From NCBI GenBank assembly GCA_905147135.1, contig LR990061.1, positions 2,596,026-2,660,025 on the forward strand: 64,000 bases of DNA, read 5' to 3'. A model generated the notes under the pieces. The model searched no databases and was not told the origin of the DNA. It saw nothing but the letters and a program-made list of their open reading frames with translations. Both the position numbers and the translations under genes were made by a program. Source of the stretch: Blastobasis lacticolella (taxonomy: Eukaryota > Arthropoda > Insecta > Lepidoptera > Blastobasidae). Shown one piece after another: positions 1 to 10,793 of this stretch. How positions within the stretch are numbered: the first letter of the stretch is position 1; every line of letters starts with the position of its first letter.

Positions 1-128
1 CATCCGCTCCTCTTAGGTTGCAGATGTCCTGGACGACGGTGGTCGCTTTCCATCAGGTGGGCTGTATGTCCGTGTGGAGGAGGCCTATGTACAGCAGTGG
101 ACGGCTTGCGGCTGAGATGATGATGATG
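1..128 (+). repeat. RTE-type LINE 3' end with GAT tail
   Basis: GGAGGCCTATGTACAGCAGTGGACGG followed by (GAT)n is the usual lepidopteran RTE terminus. The left part is a second LINE 3' end (TTTCCATCAGGTGGGC). Confidence 0.65.
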
Positions 129-159
129 AATTATTTATTTACAGTTTTGTATGCGAAAT

Positions 160-245
160 ACAGTAAATTGCAGGCTGGCTAGCTGCGATGGTTTACCATC
201 AGGCAGGCTGTAGCTTGCATGTCGCCTTAGTTGTAAAAAAAGATG
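160..245 (+). repeat. LINE 3' end fragment
   Basis: TTTACCATCAGGCAGGCTGTAGCTTGC...GCCTTAGTTGTAAAAAAA, the terminus seen again at 15285, 18556, 21535, 40370 and 51365. Confidence 0.55.
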
Positions 246-440
246 GCAAGTGTCCGGCCCTGGGAGCTCATTCCTAGTCTCTGGAACCACCATTTTGGTG
301 ATAACGTGTGAGAATAAATGGCTAGGTTACTAGGTACGAGCGGTGTGATCAATGATGTGCAGCAGAATCAACTTTACAGCGTGGAGTTTCGGTTGCAAAT
401 CGTTTATTTGTTAATTATATAACACCCGCTAAGCACTTAC

Positions 441-661
441 CTCTAGAACCGTTCTCTTCGGCCTTCTACAATAGTTCAACCAATCCTCTTGCCCTTCTGG
501 CGAACTCAGCTCCCTGCATTTGTCTCCCTCCATCTTATCTTCCGATACTATAGCCAGAAGAGAGAAGACATATTGCGTCGCATACGCCTTCAAGTCCCAA
601 TACTGCTCCGCTATCTCTTGGAGTGTCAGGTTGTGTTTTAGAAACTCTGGGACGGGCATAT
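441..661 (-). CDS. Ndor1: Ndor1 exon 4 (FAD domain helical part)
   Basis: Acceptor TTTTAG before 661 and donor GTTCTAGAG/GTAAGT at 441. Two bases complete Asp288, then 73 codons follow. The block [19 protein letters not shown] near its end matches the SSxxGQEEL.xYCxRPRRT block that is characteristic of NDOR1. It ends in phase 0, and the next exon is beyond the left edge. Confidence 0.87.
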
Positions 662-3600
662 CTAAAATGGTTGGATATTTGTATATGTAATGATTGGTAT
701 AAATGCAAACGACTTTTTTATACTATCTACTCAATGACAAACAAGCAGACAGCCCACCTGATGGCAAGCAGCAGCTGTGGCCTATAACATCCACGATTGG
801 TCCATTATTGGCTACTTTGAATAAAAACCATCTTGGCATTAAGGCATGCTTTCACACTCGAAAACCCGGGCTCCGCCTTGACCATGATTTGGCAGATCAT
901 GTAATTATAGTGGAGCGATTGTCAGATGACCTCCGTGACCCTGTTAGGGAACCTGACCACATTAGATCATGGTTACACTCTCAGTCGCCTGAATGTGCAG
1001 GTTTCATCACGATGTTTTCCCTCACCGTAAGAGCATCGGTCATTGGTATATGGCGGCAGTGGGATTGGAACCCGGTACCACGAGTCGGATACTTTAACCA
1101 CTAGGCTACCAACGCTCCACAAATGGCTAACCGATAAAGCTAGCTAAAAGCGAAGAGAAGCGGTCGGTAGCAAGATATTAAAAAGCTTAATACTCTCGGT
1201 ACCACCGCACAATAAAAAACGTTACGTTTGAACAAATAAGGTCGACTTTCAACTTTCTACGTGACCTCCCTCGCGAGTTGACTCAATGATGAAACTCCTT
1301 TTAGAAGAGAAATTATACTGATAATGTTATTATAGAATGTCAATATCACGATCATCAAGTGCTACAGCGCTAATTTTCAATGGAATCTTGACGGTAAGGA
1401 GATCTGCATGGAAGGACCAAAATAAAACACTCAATTTAATATTTAGTATCATTTATTCAACTTCCTTCTCCTGCCACCCATCATCATCGCTGAGGAAGCG
1501 TCTCTTCGCTGCCGTGTTCATGTACGGCCGTAACGCCCATTCCGTATCAGCTGCGGCCAAAGTGTCCAGTGTACCGAGTTTGATCTCGTAAAGTTTCATC
1601 TGGAAGCGAGGCCCGACCTCTGTGAGCTCCACTTCTTTGCCGGCCTGGGGAAAGAGGTAGGTTTAGTTGACTTCAATGAAGGAGTTAGGGAGTTCAAAAT
1701 CCGCTAGATGTCTCTATTTTTTAACCGCTTGCTTCCGTGCGAGCGCTTGCTTGCGCTACCTGTCTCTTTCACACTCGTGGTAAGTGGCTATAGATAGAAA
1801 AGACAGGCATTAGAAGGCGAGCGCACGTGGATGCGAGCGGTTTTAAAAATCGGGTCCCTGGGGGTCTAAAAAGGCCGTCACTTAGAATATAAAAAAATAT
1901 TAGACAAGTATTTTTGATTATTTAACAAATCGAATTACAAAGATAAAGCGTATCAAAGGGGCTCGTGACGTCACTTCTGAGTAAAATTTTACAGAGGGTG
2001 TTAGGGATCCCAAAATCAGCCAGATGTCGTTATTGATTTATTTATTGGTCTGGGGGTCTATTGAGCCACATTGGGTGTTTCATATTATATACTGAGGGTG
2101 CCGTAGGTTATCCTACGTCATTGAGTACTAGAAAAATTTACTTTGTAGCGATAGTAGACGTTTAGGAGACCTACAAAACGTTGCACAGTGGTTCCGTAGT
2201 AGGTCATTGGGCTCGGATAGCAATGATTGAGCTAAGCCATGATATCTGGCTCAGTTACTCACTAATTGTCATACTACCTGAGGGTATAAAAGGTTTTGCA
2301 ATCTATTGTTCGCAACATTCCTTTTTCGGTACCTGAAGTGAACACATCTAATTAGTCATCAACCGTGTTATCACCAAGCGCTCAATTAGCCCAAGACGCA
2401 ACGCGTGTGTTCAAGATCGAACTTGTGTGTAACCTGTTATTTTGCAATGGACATTCAAGTTACAGGTATGTATTATTTATTTACTTCACTACCTTGCATT
2501 TTTAATCTACCTTTTTTATTTTAAAAGAGTGCTACGTAGCCGTAGCATTTCTAACGTATTTATTTCTGTATATTTTTTATAATGAAGCTTTTACTTATGT
2601 TTGTATCTACTTGTACTATTAAATTTAGTATAAAAATATAGATTAAAATGTCTTCTACTTGGCCTTTAAACATTTATTTGCGGAAAGCTGCAGATGTAAG
2701 GTGCAGTCAGGGTCTACTCCGCGCGCCTGGGCGCGTAGCACTTGCGACGAAATATATATTGTATTTTAATTCACATAAAACTTCTTTTTGTTTTGTTTTA
2801 GGAACTAGTATTAAGTGTTATTTTAAAAGAATGCTTGTAATATATACTTGGCTGTCTATTAAAGACAGTAAGTCTGAACTGGGGCGGTGGTGTCGAGTTT
2901 TTCAAGCCCTGAAACAATTGCTGCCTGATGTTGAGAATTTGATTGCTGATGACTTGGAAACAAGAGTTTCTAATCTTTGTACAAGATTTGTGGCTATTTG
3001 GAAGCAAGTCTCTCGCAAGCATTCTGTCATGGTCTCCAAGCACGAAGACTGGCTGAACGAAATTGAAGTTTGCGTTCTGTCAACTTGTGCAGCAGTAGGG
3101 AGCCACAACACTCAACCGTCAGCAGCAGAGGCTTCAACGAGCACTCAACAACATCAACACAGGAAGGACTTCGAAAAACCTTATTGATAGATGTCATAAT
3201 CTACAGCAGTGTCTTTCGTCGGGATACAAAATTAATAGCGCAGCTTTTAAAGAGTATTCTTAAGACACAGCACGTAAGCTTGTTGCTAACATAAGGTCCT
3301 CATTCATGGGTCAGAAGTAAATGAATACTCATTATTGTCAATAGGTGAACTTTCGGAAGAGGCCACCGAATATTGCAATAAATTAGTTAAACAATTTAGG
3401 CGTGACAACACGAGGAAAATGTCTCGGGTTGTCGCAAACACCGACTTGATACATAGACTTCTCCTAAATTCGGATCCTTATATTTCTGGTTTAAGACGGT
3501 TAACACAGAAGAAAAAGTCTATTCTAACAAAAGAGGTGTTGAATTTGTTGTCGGTATAGAATAAAATATATATATAGCTATAAAATAAGCACTAGATTTA

Positions 3601-6600
3601 AATTATTTAGGATATAACTCCTGTTATATAATTGTTAAAATTGAAATATATATTTTTTGTCTATTTCTGTGTTTTTAGTTCGATGATAGTTAGGTACTTA
3701 CTTTATTTGTAATATAAAATGTAAATATTTAAGTTTAATAGTTATTAAGTTTCAATTCTTAAATATTCAATTCATAAATGCATTATTTTTTTAAATAAAA
3801 TTTGTTTTTAACATTAATTTGTTTATTTTTTATTGTATTATAACGTAAAGTATTAAAAAAAACATAATAATGATAATTAGCATTGATAACGACAGTCATT
3901 ACTATCGCGAAACCCTATGACCGCCACTCTTAGGGCGCGGAACCACTGTGCGTTGGTCTGTTCATGCACAACATGGCACTTCTACTTTTCGTAGTGATAG
4001 TACTTAGATATCGAAATGTTGAAGAAAAAGAAGAAGTACTTAGATATGTTCTATAATTAAAACATATGCATTTCATTGCCTGATTGCCTACCAAATGACA
4101 AAAAAAAAAAAAACCGGTCAGCCTCACATCAACTAGGCAGTTTTGCTTCTAAGCCACATTATAGTCACCAAAAAGAAAAGTGACTTTGGTGAGATAAAGG
4201 TGAAATGCCTAACTACTATTTCTATTATAAAGTACAGATAAATCATACTAACCTTCCTATAAGTGTGTTGCCTGAAGCTGATGTAGTCGTCGTTGTTGGC
4301 GAACGTGACGACTCGCTTCGAGTCCGCCTTCGGCACCGGGAACAGATACTTCAGGATGCTCATGGTCCTTATGCCTGGGGAAGATTAGATTGGTTTTATA
4401 ACGGCTATTATTATAGGCTTTCTAGCACTTTTCTTATGCGCACTTCAAACGATTGGAACTATCTGCCCGAGTCATTGTTCCCCGATAAGTATAATGTTGG
4501 GGTCTTTAAATTAAGAGTGAATAGGTATCTTCTAGGCACGCATTCTACATATTTGACCTCAACGTCGCTTTCCATCACATGGGTTGAGGTTAAATGCAAT
4601 TCTATTTATAATTAAAAAAAAAAATTTTTTTCTAGCAATTTTGTGTCATCAATAAGGAGCGTCGGTGGCCGAGTGGTTACAGTATCCGACTCGTAAGCGA
4701 GAGGTACCGGGTTCGAATCCTGCTGCGGCCATGTACCAATGACTCTTGTCTGAGTTATGTACATTAGTTGAATACTAACCAATGCTCTTACAGTGAGGGA
4801 AAACATCGTGATGAAATCTGCACATTCAGGGACTGAATATAATATCTTCGTAACCATGATTATATCTTAAGTATAAAATAAATAAATTATCATACCCAAA
4901 TCAGATTTGAAGTTGTGGAATACCAAGTGAGGAAACTGTTCACTCATGGGCCCGATGTCAGGGATATCATGTCGCATCACTACACCCGAAAGAGTGAACG
5001 AAGCTGTTGGCCCGTGTGGCAGATGACATATTACCTGTAATGGACAATATTTATATATTTAATCGTCGTCGTCGTCCTAGCACTTATCCCGGCCTCTGCC
5101 AGGGTCCACTTTCCTACTTACTACTGTAATGTAGGTATTGTCTATTAGTCTATATATTTGGCTATGGCAGTATCTTGACGGTAAATCTCTCAGTTGGAAT
5201 AAACGCAGCTAACGAGAATGGATCTGTCTCTTATTATTGTGTTACAACTCCCGTAGGACTTCCTGGATTCTTTACCTACTTAATATTTATTTATTTAATA
5301 TACTGTAGAAACCGGATATATCATCCCTCAAGGGGCCGGCGACATTATGTCGTACTAATTGGCCGACGCACTAAACGGATAGGCTTCCCTAGCCTGTCTA
5401 CTGAACTATAAAACGTATCTTGAGAGTACATTGTCGTCACCATATACGGTCATTCGTTATAAACAAAGTTGTCGTATCAAATTCTACTGTATCCATTTTT
5501 CAGTGACTTCAACCACCTAAAATTTGGGGAACTACATTTAATTTTGTTCATCAAAATTCGTTTCGTAGTCAGTGACTGAAAGATATATGAATCCTGGCCC
5601 AACTTTCTTCTACAATATGTTAATAACATTGGAGAATGCTTGGAACGATTTTTCTTCGGCGAATAAAAGTACATGCATTGCTCGGACCAGGTTTACTCAT
5701 TTTGACCCGAATTAACGTGCAGATAACAAAAACTCAACAAAAACTCTTTTGTGGTTTGTTTACATTTTGTCTCACGGAAAAGTGAATATAGTATAGTACA
5801 TTGACAAAACACAGAATCTGATTGGCTAACACAGTATAGGATACCGATAGACAGTATAGCTATTTTAAAAAGGCGCCAATTTCTTTAAGGATTACTTACC
5901 AAGCTATCTGGTACACCTCTGTGTTCATGCACAACCATAAAGTCTGTTACATCATTAGCTCGGCACGCATGTATCAATTGAGACATCTCATAACCACCCC
6001 GATTCATGCGTTGACTGTTTGGGAATATTAACCTGTGAATAAATAAATAATTATTAGCATATATTTTTTTATTTCTTGTGACAGAAGAATCTAATGATTT
6101 ATTTTTACAAAACTATTATAGGCTTCACTTTCATCACCCATATTATCAGGTTTGTTACCACTATTAGAATTTATTTTACCTCACCAGTAAAGTGTTGTGA
6201 ATAACCATAAGTCTTAAAACCTAAACTACAGGCTTGCAATAAAAACTACACACATTACAGGTAATTTTTAAGGAATTTACCAATAAATCCACACTACTTT
6301 ACAACAAACAGTAGACTCACAGATTTTAGTGTAGCTCTTTACATAGTCTTTTTATAATATTTCAGTCTGATAATTTAGAATTATTCAAAACATACCTAAG
6401 CTCCTTGACAAACATTTTCAGGCGTGCACTAGGCTCTCTTGATGTGGTGATCATTATTTTGGGATCTTCGACACCAGCGTATCTGTATTCGTCATCTTGG
6501 GAGCTAAGGGTGTTCGTTCCACCACTGATGCCACCTATTACTGCAGCTCTTTCAGGTCCTAAAACACGATTTTACTGTTATGAAATCTAATTTGTCACAA

Positions 6601-9600
6601 TATCAACACAGAAGTACAAGTCTTGTATGTTAACCTATGAAGCACACTCTTATGAACTTATGTTTAAGGCTTAGAAGTAACCCTAAACGAACATGAGAAG
6701 TAGTAGGAAGAGGGCTTACCTTTATCTTCAAACTCTATCCTTTTCTGTAAGGCGATAGCTTCTTTCCTCAAATCACCATGGATCGGAATGTTCTCCTCGA
6801 GGCTTCGTTTTATTTGATCTTTTTTTGCTTGAATATTTTTCTGTCTGTCTTCTGCCGATTTTCTGTACAAGTATTCGCGGCGCAGACGCGCCTGTCGCCG
6901 CAACATTTTGTATTTAACAAGTTTTTCACAGTAATATAGCAATTTTAAATCGAAACACTAATATCACTATTCCCGATTCCCGATACCACACGCGTAAACA
7001 AGAACATGTAGCGAGCGACTTTCGATATGACAGTGACAGCAAACAGCACGTGTTGTTTGACATTGACATTATGCGTTTCGTTCACAGTGGATGCGTGCCA
7101 CTAAATGATCACGAGGTCCATGACGGTAGAGCGACTATTGTATTGCACACTACTAGAGATTAATCAGAGAAGGAAAAGAGATAAGGAACTGGAAACGAGG
7201 CCATTAGGAAAAAATGCCGCCAACGATGTTCACCAATTCGGGGTCGTACCGCCTAACTCCGATAGTACGACGCCATCCTGGTCTAATTGAGTAGTGACCA
7301 CCCCCGCAGCAAGGCAGCTCTGGTTTTTCCTTGCTGCGGTTGGTCCAATTGATCAAGATGGCAGCGTACGGAGATCGGCGGTATACCCTGTAAACAAAAC
7401 GATCGAGTTGTCGGAGCGTAAGCTATGTAATTTTCTATTATCTATCATATTGAGAGAAAATAGCTTAAAATTTGATCGATGAAGGTTTAAATTAACCGAA
7501 ACGACAGCCATTAATCGAATGACCCTGGCTATACCTGAGGAACATGTTTTCAATATGATAACTGATTTGCAGGAGTGCTACAGCTACTATTTGTAATTTT
7601 GGGCAGATTTAAAATTATTAAAACAGTACTAACCACAGCAAATTTTAGTCCTATTAATTTTTTTAATGTTACACGGTAGGCAAATAGGATAGCGGGCCAC
7701 CCGATAGAAAGTGCCACTGCCGCCGGACGAACCGTGCTCTCGATTACACGCGCTCCGGTTTTCCGGAGTGAAAACTCAGTCAGCCGCTACCACTACCACT
7801 CCCATTGAACAGTCGAAATGCCTACCCCTGTGGGATACGGGGACGGAACAGACGCAGTTGGTTTAAACCTGAAACTTCGATGGCAGAGGTAGTTGTGTAC
7901 GCGGAGTAGGCGTATGTATGTATGTAAACTCTTTATAGCATAAGAAATAAATACAGAAATGAGAAAAATTTAATTTTACAAATCAAAAGCGAGCTTATCC
8001 CATAATGGGATTTCTTCCAGTCAACCTTAGACCACCTGAAAGGAGATTGGAGGAGGCGTCATTTACTAAGCGTACCTTGGCATCTTTGACCTCATGCTGG
8101 ACGCATATGACACGCTCTCGAAACCGCCTCGCTCGCTCAGCGCCGGACATTGGGATACCCGTAGGCCGTTGCCCATAGGGCCATAGCCATACGCTGCTTT
8201 CCGACGATAGCAGTGATTTGTATTTCTTGCTGGCTTTTGCACGGACTGAGGCTGATATACTTAATTTACGTGTATTTTTTTACACTTTTTACTATAAATA
8301 TTGACCAAATTACATATATTTTTATATGGAACAATTGTTGTAGACAAACTCAATAAATACACGCTATATCACGTGTGAGTCGTGAGTTACAAAAAATAGA
8401 AATGTGCGGGAGAGCGCGTTACGTTCATTCAATGCAGTGCCCCTGCTCCGCTGCCCGACCCATCCCCGACGAAAATGCAAGGTCAAAACAGTGAGCTGAC
8501 TATATATGCTAAACAATGAGCCTATATTCATGTTTCTACCACTAATACTTTTATAGTTATTAAGGTAAGACGATATAAACCTTTTCGTTACGGTCCGGTT
8601 TTCTGACTTGGTTTGGTATTCAGAATGTGTCAGTGTGACGTTAAGATTTTTAGCTATTGTTTACGAATTGTAATTGGAACGGATTAATCATCAGGCATTA
8701 TTAAAATAAAATAAATATCACAGAGTACTTCTAATGAATGATCGAAGTAAAACTATTAACCATCCAACTGCTCTGCTAGCACAAGTGTGCCCGCGACACA
8801 GCTCGCGTCGCGATAGAGCAATTGTTTCCTTCTCTTAACACTAAGATGAAAGAGATAGCAGTATCTGTGTCGCACCTTTTCTCGCTCATCGCGCGCGGGA
8901 CCGCACTTGTGCTGGCCGTAATAACTTTCTTTTTTTTACTAGTCTCAAGTAGCCACACTTCTTGAGCCTAGGCGCTTGGAGCGTGGGCAGAGCATCTTCA
9001 GTGACGCCATTGATGACGTAGGCGGCGCGTTTGGAATGTCATGTGGAGTGCTTAACCGCGACTTTAAACGCTGCCCGAAACATTTGGAGCACTAAAAAGA
9101 CCGCACCCATGCAACTGGAACGCATCGCAAACGCGCGGTTCGTTCGGAAATTTGTAAATTTTTTTAAATGTCAAAACAAAAGTTGGACAATGAATATCCA
9201 TCTCACCGGGTCCATGGTTTCTACAACTAGTTGTAGTTTCTTCAGGTTTTAGATATATATAACAAAAAATTAGATACCTACTTACCATCATGGCATTCTT
9301 CCACCAATAGTTGATAGTGCGGCTTAATGTCAATATCATGAGTTTGAAATATTTCAAATAGGTCTTCCACATCTTCTTCAGAGTTTCTAGGTCTAATGCT
9401 GAAGACATCTCCAGGGTGATAGTCTAGATTTTCATTATTGGTTGTTTTTAATGCAATTAATCTTACATCCTAAAAACACACTGTAGGTGAGACTTAACTT
9501 TAAAGAAAACATGTGAGATTGGCCCAGGTCCACTGGGGACCCTGAGACTGGTTAAACAATGTCAGGAGACAATTGGCACCCTGTGATGGTGTATCATTTA

Positions 9601-10793
9601 ATATTAATGTGCATTAGACATCATCTTGGCATTTATGTCCCGGTAGTGCTCTCGCGCAAGAGGGCTCGGGGTTCACCTTGACCATGATCAAAGATTTGAC
9701 AGATCAGGTAATTACAGTGGAGCGACTGCCATCTGACCTCCATGACCCTGCTTCCAGGGAACCTGACCAGATTGGGTTATGGTTGCACAATCAGTCAGTT
9801 TCATCACAATGTTTTCCCTCATCATAAGAGCATTGGTTAGTGTTCAACGAATGTACATAACTCAGAAAAGATTCATTGATACATAGCCGGCAGTGGGATT
9901 CTAACCCGGTTCCTTTTGCTTGGGAGTCGGATACCTCTACCACTAGATCATCGACACTTCTGTTTATTAATGTGCATTAGATTAAAGTTTATTACACTAA
10001 TAAGAACTTACTATTAGATACTTACTTGAAAATGAGATTCATCTGTAATTCTTTCATTTACTTCTATTTGAAAATGTTTTACATCATCAATGTTGCCTGT
10101 ATTATGGTGACTAAAATAAATATCTTTATTGAGACACTGCCCATTAGTATATATATCTGGATTTTTCTGTAAAGTGGTTCGCCATCTAGGCACAAAGTTA
10201 GTTTTAATGTTGTCTGTTTGTAAATCAGGAAAGTACAATTTTAGCTTGTTAAAATACTCCTTCGTCCATGGAATAACAACTGCATCGTGACCCAAGTCAT
10301 GTTGGTAGTCGCAAAGACCTACAAAAATAGTTAGACAAATTTTGTGATGTTCAATAATTAAAGTTAGGTTATTTTATTACGAAGGATAAAATAGGCATGT
10401 CAATTTACCAATATCAAGAAGAGGTGTAGCTCCTAGTTGTAGCAAACGTTTGTACAGCTTCTTTGCTGCGAAATTGAACTTGGCGTATGACGAATCACCC
10501 AAACCAAGTACCCCGAATTTCAACTTGATCAAAGAGTTTGCTGGTAGGCTTTTCCTCAATAAAAACTTCCAAAACCTCTTCATGTTATCAGGTTCTTCAC
10601 CCAGACCGGTGGTAGCGCACACAAATATAGCATATTCCTCGTGAATAAGCTGAGATATTGGATAATCATCCATTGCTTGAACCGGTCCCCGAAATTCTAA
10701 AATTTTCGTCTTTCGCCATATCCTTTCTGCTATTTCCTGAGCTGTGAATGTTTGACTACCATACAAGACCAACATTCTGGCTTTTTCACTCAT
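441..10793 (-). CDS. Ndor1: Ndor1, NADPH-dependent diflavin oxidoreductase (5' part, four exons)
   Basis: This gene encodes a cytosolic flavoprotein that, in the known family, passes electrons from NADPH through FAD and FMN to the anamorsin/Dre2 iron-sulfur assembly factor. Four exons join in phase: 10793-10409, 10318-10026, 9469-9286 and 661-441, giving 361 codons. The human protein is about 600 residues, so the FAD RxYS region and the NADPH domain must lie left of the window. An N-terminal flavodoxin domain (residues about 5-150) is followed by the first part of the FAD-binding reductase domain. The ATG at 10793 was chosen because the FMN loop follows at once, as in homologues. Residue 16 in the FMN phosphate loop is Phe where the family has Gly. 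Intron 3 is about 8.6 kb and contains the whole IMP4 gene on the same strand. The family call is firm; the nesting depends on joining exon 3 to exon 4, which the phase and the homology both support. Confidence 0.88.
829..1118 (-). mobile_element. tRNA-headed SINE
   Basis: Head at the right (GGAGCGTTGGTAGCC), with an A-box and a GGTTCCAATCC B-box, ending in the TTAATGCCAAGATGGT tail. It lies in Ndor1 intron 3. The family has about 17 copies here in both directions. Confidence 0.8.
1453..1644 (-). CDS. IMP4: IMP4 exon 6 and stop
   Basis: Acceptor TTTCCCCAG, then 63 codons and TAA at 1455-1453. It carries the C-terminal [20 protein letters not shown] block and a family-typical [15 protein letters not shown] tail extended by a short acidic end. 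The intron before it is 2.6 kb and holds a decayed transposon-type gene on the other strand. Confidence 0.92.
   Translation of the reverse strand, partial: AGKEVELTEVGPRFQMKLYEIKLGTLDTLAAADTEWALRPYMNTAAKRRFLSDDDGWQEKEVE
1453..6906 (-). CDS. IMP4: IMP4, U3 small nucleolar ribonucleoprotein subunit (complete, six exons)
   Basis: IMP4 is a nucleolar Brix-domain protein of the U3 snoRNP (Mpp10-Imp3-Imp4 complex) needed for early 18S rRNA processing. Six exons join in phase: 6906-6720, 6558-6396, 6032-5900, 5034-4896, 4374-4253 and 1644-1453. They give 311 residues and a TAA stop; the human protein has 291. An Arg/Lys-rich N-terminus (residues 1-60) is followed by the Brix domain (about 85-265). 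The domain is marked by [35 protein letters not shown] and [25 protein letters not shown]. The C-terminus has the [14 protein letters not shown] and RPYMNTA blocks. The upstream in-frame ATG at 6942 was not used because homologues start at MLRR. The gene sits whole within Ndor1 intron 3, same strand, so it must have its own promoter just right of 6906. An ATTAAA about 12 bases past the stop on the minus strand may be the poly(A) signal. Confidence 0.95.
2283..3560 (+). pseudogene. Decayed transposon-type gene of a repeated arthropod family
   Basis: A TATAAAA box (2285-2291) lies about 155 bases ahead of ATGGACATTCAAGTTACAG/GTATGT (2447-2465). An acceptor at 2800-2801 then joins in phase to a reading frame that runs to 3187. 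From about 3180 the homologous reading hops frames: [20 protein letters not shown] is in one frame and ends at a stop, and [10 protein letters not shown] then [16 protein letters not shown] (to 3559) is in another. The last part resembles a multi-copy arthropod protein family (xLPIGQLSEEAxExxNK...SDPYI) whose function I do not know. No terminal inverted repeats were found. It lies antisense in the last intron of IMP4. Confidence 0.55.
2285..2291 (+). promoter_or_regulatory. TATA box of the decayed gene
   Basis: TATAAAA followed about 25-30 bases later by a plausible start region and then an ATG with a splice donor 16 bases on. The spacing fits a Pol II promoter. Confidence 0.4.
4253..4374 (-). 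CDS. IMP4: IMP4 exon 5
   Basis: Acceptor TTCCCCAG and donor AGGAAG/GTTAGT. It encodes 40 codons after the split Gly, including the [16 protein letters not shown] and [11 protein letters not shown] blocks. Confidence 0.92.
4380..4560 (+). repeat. LINE ORF2 C-terminal fragment
   Basis: [21 protein letters not shown] then [11 protein letters not shown] is the standard tail (RTxxLWNxLPxxVFPxxY...FKxxVNRxL) of lepidopteran LINEs. It starts 6 bases from IMP4 exon 5 on the other strand. Confidence 0.65.
4656..4860 (+). mobile_element. tRNA-headed SINE, 3' truncated
   Basis: Intact head with GTCGGTGGCCGAGTGG (A-box) and GGTTCGAATCC (B-box). The tail half is missing. Confidence 0.8.
4896..5034 (-). 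CDS. IMP4: IMP4 exon 4
   Basis: Acceptor CCATTACAG and donor TTTGG/GTATGA. It encodes 46 codons plus one base, including the GPTASFTL motif and [11 protein letters not shown]. Confidence 0.92.
5900..6032 (-). CDS. IMP4: IMP4 exon 3
   Basis: Acceptor TATTCACAG and donor GCTTG/GTAAGT. One base completes Arg117, then 44 codons follow, including [11 protein letters not shown] and FMVVHEHRG. Confidence 0.92.
6396..6558 (-). CDS. IMP4: IMP4 exon 2
   Basis: Acceptor TGTTTTAG and donor CTTAG/GTATG. It carries the start of the Brix domain ([19 protein letters not shown]). It ends two bases into an Arg codon completed by the next exon. Confidence 0.92.
6720..6906 (-). CDS. IMP4: IMP4 exon 1
   Basis: Residues 1-62 plus one base, starting [16 protein letters not shown], which is nearly identical to the conserved IMP4 N-terminus. 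The donor is GATAAAG/GTAAGC. Confidence 0.93.
6907..7100 (-). promoter_or_regulatory. Likely IMP4 promoter and 5' UTR
   Basis: The 190 bp right of the IMP4 ATG are free of recognised repeats and must contain its promoter if IMP4 is transcribed apart from Ndor1. No TATA box is visible. This is inferred from position only. Confidence 0.4.
7101..9285. other. Part of Ndor1 intron 3 upstream of IMP4
   Basis: No gene recognised. Short open frames lack family signatures. Patches with repeat-like composition (7680-7900, 8770-9200) were not assigned. Confidence 0.6.
9286..9469 (-). CDS. Ndor1: Ndor1 exon 3 (start of FAD domain)
   Basis: Acceptor GTTTTTAG and donor CATGATG/GTAAGT. It encodes 61 codons plus one base, beginning DVRLIALKT and containing [11 protein letters not shown], the FAD-domain strand that is usually YxPGDV in diflavin reductases. 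The split Asp codon (G/AT) joins it exactly to the exon at 661. Confidence 0.87.
9621..9958 (-). mobile_element. tRNA-headed SINE
   Basis: Near full length, in Ndor1 intron 2. The head end is diverged. Confidence 0.75.
10026..10318 (-). CDS. Ndor1: Ndor1 exon 2 (end of flavodoxin, linker)
   Basis: Acceptor TTTTTGTAG before 10318 and donor CAA/GTAAGT after 10026. The first two bases complete Gly129, then 97 codons follow. It opens with [12 protein letters not shown], matching the end of the family's flavodoxin domain, and ends in the first beta strand of the FAD domain. The exon ends in phase 0. Confidence 0.88.
10409..10793 (-). CDS. Ndor1: Ndor1 exon 1 (flavodoxin domain)
   Basis: Residues 1-128 plus one base. 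It carries the FMN phosphate loop (LYGSQTFTA, residues 10-18), the ATTG-containing FMN loop followed by PDNMKRFW, and the [11 protein letters not shown] loop, all in flavodoxin order. The donor is GATATTG/GTAAAT at 10409/10408. The Met at 10793 is the only one ahead of the FMN loop. Confidence 0.92.

Noticed and set aside
4656..4730. tRNA-Ser/Leu-like genes (here and at about 15 other sites)
   Set aside because: A- and B-boxes are present, but each is the head of a 150-350-bp repeat with the same tail and the arms do not pair well; they are SINEs.
9031..9252. A 73-residue plus-strand frame beside Ndor1 exon 3
   Set aside because: No family resemblance and antisense to an intron; composition like its flanks.
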